NCBI GenBank assembly: GCA_002315885.1
Contig: DCIO01000114.1
Coordinates: forward strand, 13,484-20,649
Direction: 5' to 3'
Source of the DNA: Lentisphaeria bacterium UBA1724
GTDB lineage: Bacteria; Verrucomicrobiota; Lentisphaeria; Oligosphaerales; Oligosphaeraceae
DNA length: 7,166 bases
Numbering within the stretch: the stretch's first letter is position 1; each line of letters begins with the position of its first letter. Positions 1 through 5,034 of the stretch are shown here, one piece after another. Both the position numbers and the translations under genes were made by a program. Below the pieces are notes generated by a model. The model did no database searches. It had not been told where the DNA came from and worked only from the letters and a program-made list of their open reading frames with translations.

Positions 1-29
1 CGCGTGTGACGCCGATGACAGAAACATCG

Positions 30-371
30 TCATTGCCCCCGCGAAATCCTTGTCCTGGTATTTTCGTCTGCACGGGGTATGCACAGATTTTCCGCCTTGT
101 GGAAGAAAGTCCTTTCCAGCATGGCGTATTCTTCTGGGGAACAAACTTCCAGGCATCGGCGCTGCCAAATGTCGCTTTTTACGAGGACGTCGGCAATTTT
201 CTGGCAGGGACAGTTCTTGCACTCCCCACATTGTGACACGGCTTCGTTTGCCTGGCATTCCCGAATTCCATACGCGCAATGCTTGTCGGGCGTGCATCCG
301 CTGCATCGCATCTCATCTGCCGAGACGACGGTATCTCGCCAGCCGATACGATGCCACCACGTTTCGTGGTC
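30..371 (-). pseudogene. 5'-truncated DUF3795 cysteine-rich protein (C-terminal part only)
   Basis: The minus-strand frame carries the second half of a DUF3795 protein, a small family with cysteine motifs thought to bind metal; its function is unknown. Visible motifs are CSGC, then HCAYGIREC, then QCGECKNCPC, the usual DUF3795 cysteine order after the N-terminal CGxxCxxC block. That N-terminal block is missing. The frame stays open upstream of the first ATG (309-311): residues HETWWHRIGWRD precede DTVVSADEMRCSGC and look native, so the ATG at 311 is not the true start. A stop at 375-377 closes the frame. The 5' side meets the SGNH remnant on the other strand at a quasi-palindrome. TGA stop at 30-32. 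No start or ribosome site is visible, so this is most likely a dead remnant. The missing N-terminal block resembles what the chimera at 4578-4979 still has. Confidence 0.75.
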
Positions 372-376
372 GTATC
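345..376. repeat. Quasi-palindrome at the junction of two gene remnants
   Basis: ACCACG (356-361), TTT, CGTGGT (365-370) is a perfect 6-bp hairpin. It is extended by GATACG (345-350) pairing with CGTATC (371-376), with a 5-nt bulge ATGCC on one side. It sits where the minus-strand DUF3795 remnant meets the plus-strand SGNH remnant. Both reading frames pass through it, which fits a recombination junction made at inverted microhomology. Confidence 0.7.
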
Positions 377-751
377 AACATCGCTATGTCGTATATCAAG
401 AAGACCTTCCCAATGCAACAGGTCTTCCTCATGACGCCCATCCATCGCGCTTTCGCTACATTCGGCGAACAGAATGTCCAGCCTGACGAAAGCTTCCTCA
501 ATCGCATCGGCATCTACATAGACGAATATGTGCAGGTGCTGAAGGAAGCCGGGACCCACTGGGCGGTGCCTGTCATCGACCTCAATGCGGTGAGCGGACT
601 CTATCCACTGGAAACCTCACATACGCAGTTCTTCCACATGTGAGATACAGATATGATCCATCCCAATGCGGAGGGACATCGCCGAATCTCATTGAGCATG
701 ATGCATCAGATGCTGGCGTTGCCTGCGGATTTCACGAATGGTGTCTTTTGA
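350..751 (+). pseudogene. SGNH/GDSL-type hydrolase remnant with an internal TGA
   Basis: From about 350 the frame reads DATTFRGRINIAMSYIKK, then LMTPIHRAFATFGEQNVQPDE, IYIDEYVQVLKEAG and WAVPVIDLN. This is typical of the C-terminal half of Bacteroidota-style SGNH hydrolases (carbohydrate esterase or lipase-like). Directly after FFHM an in-frame TGA (641-643) interrupts the gene. The same frame then continues with DTDMIHPNAEGHRRI, which holds the family's catalytic D-x-x-H block (D and H of DMIHPN), and ends at TGA 749-751. The N-terminal half, with the GDS nucleophile and the Gly and Asn oxyanion blocks, is absent; sequence before ~350 belongs to the opposing DUF3795 remnant. The last ~20 bp overlap the end of the convergent TetR gene. 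The truncation and the nonsense codon both indicate a pseudogene. Confidence 0.8.
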
Positions 752-1349
752 CATCCAATGCCTGGACAAAGCATTTGAGGTGTCCCTCCAGGTGTTCCAG
801 CAGCCCTTTCTTCTGTTGTCGTGAAGACATGGCGTCATATTGATTCAGGAAGAGATGGAAGAGTGAGAAAAAGGACTCTGCGAGGAATTTCGGGTTCCCC
901 GCGGCGTTTTCCCGCATGATGTCCTCCAGATATTTTAGGACTCCCGTGCCCAGGTATTGCTGGTAGAGGTGTTGGAAGCGCTTGTCGCGGTATTGTTCGA
1001 TGGTCAGGAGATGGCGAAAATTCCTGGCGAAATCGTCCTCCGTCCAATATCGGAACATATCCAATGTAAAGGCAATCAGGTTGTCGAAATTGACATTCTT
1101 GTAGGTCTCCGGGGCGTTCTCGTAGGTGTCCTGTGGCACGCCGTCCCCGATGGAGATATCCGCGTCGCGCGCTTCCATTCTGCGCAGAATTTCGTCAAGG
1201 ATATCCTGTTTGTTCTTGAAGTGGACATACAGCGCGGGTGCGGTCAGTTCCAGTTCGCCGGAGATGTCTCGTACGCTGACGGCCTCAAAGCCCTTTTGTG
1301 AGAAGAGCCGCAGTGCGGTTTCGACGATCTGATCCTTTGTCTTGCGCAT
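732..1349 (-). CDS. TetR/AcrR family transcriptional regulator
   Basis: A 205-residue protein of typical TetR length. Residues ~5-50 form the DNA-binding domain: an IVETALRLFSQKGFEAVSV helix pair, then DISGELELTAPALYVHFKNK, the classic recognition helix with the Y-x-H-F-x-(N/S)-K signature, and then DILDEIL. The rest is a divergent helical ligand-binding and dimerisation domain, so the inducer cannot be read. The start is supported by GGAG seven nt before the ATG. It lies 15 nt downstream of the GNAT gene on the same strand, so the two are almost certainly cotranscribed with TetR second. A paired operator-like repeat upstream of the GNAT gene (2036-2068) is a natural candidate target, which would make the operon self-repressing (inference). 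Its 3' end overlaps the convergent SGNH remnant by ~20 bp, and no terminator is visible there. Confidence 0.95.
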   Translation of the reverse strand: MRKTKDQIVETALRLFSQKGFEAVSVRDISGELELTAPALYVHFKNKQDILDEILRRMEARDADISIGDGVPQDTYENAPETYKNVNFDNLIAFTLDMFRYWTEDDFARNFRHLLTIEQYRDKRFQHLYQQYLGTGVLKYLEDIMRENAAGNPKFLAESFFSLFHLFLNQYDAMSSRQQKKGLLEHLEGHLKCFVQALDVKRHHS

Positions 1350-1364
1350 TGAGTCGCTCCGTTG

Positions 1365-1982
1365 CTAGAAGAGTTGCCCAGGCAGACGTAGGCGTTCCTT
1401 GGGTGGGAATGACTTGTCAAACTCCGCGGCGGCAACTTCGTTGACGAAATATCCCTGGGGGACGCGATAACGCGCACCGGTCAACTGCCTGCACTCCGGG
1501 CGCAGGACCCGGCAGAGGAAATACGGCACGTCATCCTCCGCGGGTTCGTCCATATACCGAATTCCCAGGGATGACGCGATGACGAATCCGGATTTTCCGT
1601 AGAAATCGATATTTCCTTCTAGGAAGACGCCCACTGCGTCTGTCTTGGCAGCCTCTTCCAGCGCATAGTCCAGGAGGAGTTTCCCGTAGCCTTTGCGCTG
1701 GTATTCGGGCAGGATGCAGATGGGGCCCAGGGTCAGGACCGGAAGCTGCCGCCCATCGCAATCGGGGAGGGCGTTCCATACAAACATCACCTGACCAATC
1801 AGAACACCATCGGACTCCATGACAAAATTCAGCTCCTGGACAAATTCTGGTCTCGCACGAAATGTGTGCATGACAAAATGCTCCAGGCATCCCGGGCGAT
1901 AGACATTCCAGAATGCCTCGCGAATCAGATTCTCCGTCTGCCTGTAATCACTGTTTTTTTCTTGTCTAATGATGAAATCCAT
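1365..1982 (-). CDS. GNAT family N-acetyltransferase (YhbS-like)
   Basis: Counted from the ATG at 1980-1982 this is a 205-residue GNAT enzyme that would transfer an acetyl group from acetyl-CoA to an unknown amine. Residues 2-24 (DFIIRQEKNSDYRQTENLIREAF) match the usual start of COG3153/YhbS-like proteins. LPVLTLGPICILPEYQRKGYG (residues ~80-100) is strand 4 plus motif A, with the acetyl-CoA loop Q95-RKGYG. FYGKSGF (127-133) is the common late GNAT motif. The C-terminal tail (~150-205) is typical of the subfamily. An in-frame ATG 26 codons further upstream (2060) would add a hydrophobic, non-family stretch lying inside the operator region, so I reject it. No good Shine-Dalgarno precedes 1982. 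First gene of an operon with the TetR gene; TAG stop. Confidence 0.9.
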   Translation of the reverse strand: MDFIIRQEKNSDYRQTENLIREAFWNVYRPGCLEHFVMHTFRARPEFVQELNFVMESDGVLIGQVMFVWNALPDCDGRQLPVLTLGPICILPEYQRKGYGKLLLDYALEEAAKTDAVGVFLEGNIDFYGKSGFVIASSLGIRYMDEPAEDDVPYFLCRVLRPECRQLTGARYRVPQGYFVNEVAAAEFDKSFPPKERLRLPGQLF

Positions 1983-1992
1983 TGCTTTACTT

Positions 1993-2017
1993 GTGATATT
2001 TGGTGATTTTGTGTGAT
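1993..2017. repeat. Phased GTGAT triplet repeat in the GNAT leader
   Basis: GTGAT occurs at 1993, 2003 and 2013, exactly 10 bp apart (ATCAC on the transcribed strand), between the operator-like repeats and the GNAT start codon. One-helical-turn spacing would put all three on one DNA face. They could also act in the mRNA leader. Function unknown. Confidence 0.5.
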
Positions 2018-2035
2018 GGATGACTGAAAAAATAT

Positions 2036-2068
2036 GAACGACTGTTAATATAATGAACAATTGTTAAT
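2036..2068. promoter_or_regulatory. Twin operator-like repeat upstream of the GNAT-TetR operon
   Basis: Two copies of a partly palindromic motif, GAACGACTGTTAAT (2036-2049) and GAACAATTGTTAAT (2055-2068), start 19 bp apart. The second contains a perfect 10-bp palindrome, AACAATTGTT (2056-2065). They lie 54-86 bp upstream of the GNAT start, in AT-rich DNA where its promoter should be. Short palindromes of this type upstream of a TetR operon are commonly the TetR operator. The link is inferred from position and symmetry. Confidence 0.55.
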
Positions 2069-2146
2069 TTTAAAGCGAGATATGGAAATTTTGGGCAATT
2101 AAGACAAGAAGAAGTCCGTGATGCCGTGGTTATATCCCAGTCGTCG

Positions 2147-2176
2147 TTGAGTCACCCCCCACACTTGGTTTATAAT
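2147..2176 (+). promoter_or_regulatory. Candidate sigma70-type promoter before creD-like gene
   Basis: TTGAGT (2147-2152), 18 bp, then TATAAT (2171-2176, a perfect -10). It would start RNA near 2183, ahead of the GTG at 2241. It overlaps DNA that still reads in frame like the CreD N-terminal membrane segment, so it could be coincidental or a replacement promoter. The rest of 2069-2240 shows no gene. Confidence 0.35.
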
Positions 2177-2240
2177 TCTTCTCATTCCGATTGGCCTGAC
2201 TTCCTGGAAGCGTGGCGAACGTCAGAATCGCGGCAATGAA

Positions 2241-3470
2241 GTGGCGGAGGAGGTCAGTTCGAAATGGGGTGGGCAGACCTATCTTGCCGCCCCAGTGCTA
2301 TGTTTGCCGGCCGACATCTGTTCTGGAGGAAGTCAGTATAAATGGTGTTATATCGCCCCTGGCAGCGTAAGGATTGAATGCGAGATTATACCCGAGATTC
2401 GCCGACGCAGCATCTATGAAGTGCTCCTGTATCGCACCAAAATCAGAATGATGGGCTCCTTCAGAGTGCCTGATTTTGACAAGAGTATTGTTAAAGAGGC
2501 AGATGTCTCCAAGGCTGAACTGCGTTTCTTCCTCAGGAGCGCAAAGGGCATTTCAGGCATTGCATCTTCGTTTAACTACAACAATCTGTCAATGGGGGCT
2601 TCCACGGACAGTATGTTCTCCTTCAACGTATCCACCGATGAGGGCACTGCTCTGGCTGGTGAGATTCCCTTTACTGCCGAGATTGAGTTGAAGGGATACC
2701 AGAAAATCATGTTCCTTCCCAATGCGGATGTTATGGAATTGGTCATGAAGTCCGCATGGCCCCATCCGAGTTTCTGTGGTGGAGACCTGCCTGCTGAACG
2801 AGATATATCCTCGGATGGTTTCACAGCGAAATGGAAAATCAACTCGATCATGACCCGGCAGGGCTCGAAATACTGGCGGTATGCGGAATCAAAGGAAAGT
2901 GAATTCACGAACAACATCTCATTGTCAGGGGATTCCTTTGAAACGCTGGATTCGTGTTGCATTGGCGTGACGCTGGTAAAACCCGCCGACACCTATGCGC
3001 AGATCAAAAGGGTCACAGATTATGCCTTCGTCTTGATTGCGGTTCTTCTCATAGCTTTCCTTTGTGGCGAAAAACTCGTTGGCATCTGGGTACATCCCTT
3101 TCAATATCTTTTCGTGGGACTTTCGATGGCTATGTTCTATCTGCTGCTGCTCGCCCTGGCCGAACATGTCAACTTTAACTTGAGCTACTTGATTTCCGCA
3201 GTTGTTATTTCTGGGATGACAACTGCCTATTGCAGAATGATCTTCTCAAGAAAGAGTGGCACAGCATTCGTGCTGGGAGGTGTCATGCTGGTCGCATATG
3301 CGTTCATCTATTTCCTGACGCGCCTGGAGGACTGCGCATTGCTCATGGGGGCAATGGTGCTGCTTGTGCTTTTGGGAGTTCTGATGGCGTTCACCGGGCA
3401 TCTCAACCAAGGAAAACCATCTTCTGAAGCTGACATCTTCAACGGAAACAACAGTGCTGGCAATATGTAA
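2241..3470 (+). CDS. creD: CreD-like inner membrane protein, N-terminus incomplete
   Basis: From the first usable start (GTG 2241) the product has 409 residues; E. coli CreD has about 450. Residues 1-30 (EEVSSKWGGQTYLAAPVLCLP) match the conserved CreD start of the periplasmic domain. PEIRRRSIYEVLLYR (51-65) and a long beta-rich domain follow. Five membrane segments come next (~258-276, 284-306, 314-331, 342-360, 363-385), including HPFQYLFVGLSMAMFYLLLL and RLEDCALLMGA, hallmarks of the family. The same frame upstream of the GTG reads LLIPIGL...ERQNRGNEV, clearly CreD-like, and is closed by a stop at 2148 with no ATG, GTG or TTG between. The native start and part of the signal anchor are therefore missing, or an unusual start such as ATT is used. 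No Shine-Dalgarno precedes the GTG. CreD is a Cre-regulon envelope protein of unclear biochemical role; no creBC neighbours are present. TAA stop, then a terminator. Confidence 0.8.
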   Translation: MAEEVSSKWGGQTYLAAPVLCLPADICSGGSQYKWCYIAPGSVRIECEIIPEIRRRSIYEVLLYRTKIRMMGSFRVPDFDKSIVKEADVSKAELRFFLRSAKGISGIASSFNYNNLSMGASTDSMFSFNVSTDEGTALAGEIPFTAEIELKGYQKIMFLPNADVMELVMKSAWPHPSFCGGDLPAERDISSDGFTAKWKINSIMTRQGSKYWRYAESKESEFTNNISLSGDSFETLDSCCIGVTLVKPADTYAQIKRVTDYAFVLIAVLLIAFLCGEKLVGIWVHPFQYLFVGLSMAMFYLLLLALAEHVNFNLSYLISAVVISGMTTAYCRMIFSRKSGTAFVLGGVMLVAYAFIYFLTRLEDCALLMGAMVLLVLLGVLMAFTGHLNQGKPSSEADIFNGNNSAGNM

Positions 3471-3496
3471 CTAGACCATAATTGTCCTTAACCTCG

Positions 3497-3535
3497 CCCT
3501 GACGGGACAACACCCCGTCGGGGCCTTTTTATTTT
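3497..3535 (+). terminator. Rho-independent terminator after creD-like gene
   Basis: Stem CCCTGACGGG (3497-3506) with CCCGTCGGGG (3514-3523), one G-U pair, loop of 7, then CCTTTTTATTTT. It begins 27 nt after the creD-like stop. Confidence 0.8.
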
Positions 3536-3570
3536 GCCCTCTGACCATCTCGGTCAGGGGGCTTTTTTTT
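3536..3570 (+). terminator. Second, tandem rho-independent terminator
   Basis: Stem GCCCTCTGACC (3536-3546) with GGTCAGGGGGC (3552-3562), one G-U pair, 5-nt loop, then eight Ts (3563-3570). It abuts the first terminator but differs in sequence. It may be a back-up or the surviving end of a deleted unit. Confidence 0.85.
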
Positions 3571-3579
3571 GCGCTAGCA

Positions 3580-3605
3580 TCCTCCGAAGCCTTGGCGAAG
3601 GAGGA
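3580..3605. repeat. Dispersed hairpin repeat of the 'SFAKASEDA' type
   Basis: TCCTCC (3580-3585) pairs with GGAGGA (3600-3605) around GAAGCCTTGGCGAA, which can close as GCC-TT-GGC. Translated on the minus strand it gives SFAKASEDA, a peptide that recurs where this kind of intergenic repeat is mistaken for coding sequence in many unrelated genomes (from memory). It argues against any minus-strand gene at 3471-3731. The remaining spacer to 3733 is AT-rich and includes a small hairpin, GGGAGG-7nt-CCTCCC, near 3690-3710. I see no gene there. Confidence 0.55.
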
Positions 3606-4365
3606 CTTTTGTGCTCGGCCCAAACTTTTTTCAGAATTTTTCAAAAATCTCCTGAACGCTTTTGCGATTTTGTCGAAAGCATTGGTGACGGGAGGAAAGA
3701 GACCTCCCCGACAATCCAACCAAGGAGTCACCGATGAACACAGACAAAATCCTTACCATCCCTGCGGAAGAGTACCACGCCGAGAGCCGAAACGGCCACT
3801 ACATGTCGAGCCACCTGCTTGCTGACTTCCGCGAGTCCCCCGAACTCTATCACCGCAAAGTTACCGGTGAAATAGCGGCGACCGAGAGTCCCGCGCTGGC
3901 ACTGGGCCGCGCCGCCCACTGCCTCATCCTGGAAGGCCACATGGCATTCGACGAGCAGTATCTCGTCAGCGACGGTCCCGTCAACGCCAAGACCGGCGAG
4001 GCCTTTGGCAAGACCACCAAGTCCTATTCCGACTGGCTTGCCGCCCAGACGAAGGAAGTCCTCTCCTGCAGGGACTACGGCTTCATCACCAAATTGCAGA
4101 AGTCCGTCTGGATGCACGATATCGCAGGTCAGCTGCTGGACAAAGGCAGTCCCGAGGGCGTCATCCGAGCTGAATACTGCGGAGTTCCCTGCCAGATCCG
4201 CATGGACTGGTTCAGCCCCGAATACGGTCTCGGCGACCTCAAGACCTGCGACAGCCTGAAGTGGTTCGAGAACGACTGCCGACGCTACGGCTACCTCTAC
4301 CAGATGGCCTTCTATCACGCCGTCATCGAGCAGGCGCTGGACGTAAGCGTCCCCGTCCACGGTAA

Positions 4366-4402
4366 TGCGTCCAACTCAATAAGTTGCCAGATTTTGGACG
4401 CA
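4366..4402. repeat. Inverted repeat just after the nuclease breakpoint
   Basis: TGCGTCCAA (4366-4374) and TTGGACGCA (4394-4402) are perfect 9-bp arms. Nested inside is CAACT (4372-4376), CAATA, AGTTG (4382-4386), a competing hairpin. It starts ~6 bp after the last nuclease-like codon. No run of Ts follows, so it is not an intrinsic terminator. Confidence 0.65.
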
Positions 4403-4436
4403 GTGAGTCTAAAATTGGGAATACCTTGTAGAAGCT

Positions 4437-4546
4437 GGCAGGAGACACTTCGCCCACGACCACACACCGAAAATCACCCGAAAACGCCCCACAAAACGAC
4501 GTTTTTGGGCGTTTTTGCGTGGTAGGAGACACGGGTAGGAGACAAC
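4437..4546. repeat. Three copies of a GGYAGGAGACAM repeat
   Basis: GGCAGGAGACAC (4437-4448), GGTAGGAGACAC (4521-4532) and GGTAGGAGACAA (4534-4545). The last two form a 13-bp tandem. The first and second flank the terminator-like hairpin 84 bp apart. No known family recognised. Confidence 0.6.
4481..4516. terminator. Terminator-like hairpin, possibly bidirectional
   Basis: AAAACGCCC (4481-4489) pairs with GGGCGTTTT (4507-4515); inside it AAAAC-GAC-GTTTT pairs again. The plus strand ends in a short T run and the minus strand has an equivalent symmetric end. It lies between converging ORFs (the nuclease remnant and the chimera), where a shared terminator would be expected. It falls inside the tail of the nuclease ORF, which supports that tail being non-native. 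Confidence 0.6.
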
Positions 4547-4577
4547 CGTTTCCAGGTGAAATTCGGCGCGTGGTGCG

Positions 4578-4979
4578 CTATTGGCATGCAGCATCATTCA
4601 GAGCATCTAGGATCTGCATATCAAGGAGATCCTTTTCCCGTGGTTCGTAGCCCGTATGAAACAGCCTTTGTGCGTCAAGGGAGAGGCATGGAATCCAGCG
4701 TCCCACGAAGAACGCCCGCGTAAAAAAGGTTGTCTTGAACTCAAACCATCCGCCGTGATGGTCATCCTGCCTGGCGCTGCCGTCTTGGGCGATTTGCAAT
4801 GGATGGATGTCAAGGTAACTGTACTTTGGATGATACAGTTCAATCCTGCAGTGATTCACTTCTCGCCATTTTGCGGCAACGAGTTCCAGCTTTTCCGGAG
4901 CGTTCAGCTGTGTGGCGCGATAGGCATCGCACCGTGAACACACCAGCCCACAAGGGGCGATCTTGATTTGTGAATCCAT
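4578..4979 (-). CDS. Chimera: DUF3795 N-terminus fused to Lnu(A)-like nucleotidyltransferase C-terminus
   Basis: A 133-residue ORF with a clear start: AGGAG eight nt before the ATG at 4977-4979 (longer in-frame starts to 5081 overlap the ATPase end and lack support). Residues 1-~42 (IAPCGLVCSRCDAYRATQ...AAKW) are the conserved N-terminal CGxxCxxCDAY block of DUF3795 proteins. From ~44 on, CRIELYHPKYSYLDIHPL, DGSARQ, the GGWFEF region, IPCLSLDAQRLFHTGYEPREKD and LLDMQIL match the C-terminal half of lincosamide nucleotidyltransferase Lnu(A) and relatives (Lnu(A) has SRMELKH..YGYLDIHP, IPCISKEAQLLFHSGYD). The nucleotidyltransferase half with the GGxxxD and D-x-D metal ligands is absent, so no enzyme activity is expected. 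The DUF3795 half lacks its later cysteines. The join lies near 4850-4860 on a short palindrome. It sits 55 nt after the ATPase gene and could be cotranscribed with it. TAG stop. Confidence 0.75.
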   Translation of the reverse strand: MDSQIKIAPCGLVCSRCDAYRATQLNAPEKLELVAAKWREVNHCRIELYHPKYSYLDIHPLQIAQDGSARQDDHHGGWFEFKTTFFTRAFFVGRWIPCLSLDAQRLFHTGYEPREKDLLDMQILDALNDAACQ

Positions 4980-5034
4980 CTGTATTTCTCCTGTATTCAT
5001 TTCATTAACTTTTTCAATGCCTCGTAAGAAATCT

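Larger units (their letters stand above)
3734..4525 (+). pseudogene. 3'-truncated RecE-like exonuclease (PD-(D/E)XK, DUF3799 type)
   Basis: Good start: AAGGAG six nt before the ATG. Residues 1-209 resemble the nuclease domain of phage or prophage exodeoxyribonuclease VIII (RecE-like), which resects double-stranded ends for single-strand annealing. Seen: AEEYHAESRNGHYMSSHLLADF..SPELYH, the ALALGRAAHCLILE block, the catalytic IRMDWF...GLGDLKT (D158, D168-L-K170) and the RYGYLYQMAFYHAV helix with the Q-x-x-x-Y-like motif. After VPVH (residue 209, nt 4360) the similarity stops. The last 54 residues are a read-through of an inverted repeat, a terminator-like hairpin and short direct repeats, so the C-terminal strand and helix that normally follow (usually continuing VxVEK) are missing. 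Locally about 63% GC, unlike the AT-richer ATPase region. Probably a prophage leftover; no recT partner is present. Residual activity is uncertain. Confidence 0.75.

Noticed and set aside
50..340. Long plus-strand ORF start at 50 as the true N-terminus of the SGNH protein
   Set aside because: Residues before ~350 are the antisense of the cysteine-rich DUF3795 remnant and show no SGNH features such as a GDS motif.
1983..2060. Upstream ATG at 2060 for the GNAT gene
   Set aside because: It would add 26 non-family residues encoded by the operator and phased-repeat region.
2576..2992. 138-residue minus-strand ORF within the creD-like gene
   Set aside because: Antisense shadow; the plus strand has family-level matches along its whole length.
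3471..3731. 86-residue minus-strand ORF
   Set aside because: It consists of two terminators and the SFAKASEDA-type repeat read backwards.
3728..4360. 210-residue minus-strand ORF opposite the nuclease
   Set aside because: It is an antisense shadow with low-complexity Val/Ala/Gly-rich sequence. The plus strand has a ribosome site and nuclease motifs.
4366..4402. Integron attC site
   Set aside because: GTCCAAC resembles an R'' box, but the partner box is imperfect, the spacing is far too short, L boxes are absent, gene orientations are mixed and no integrase is present.
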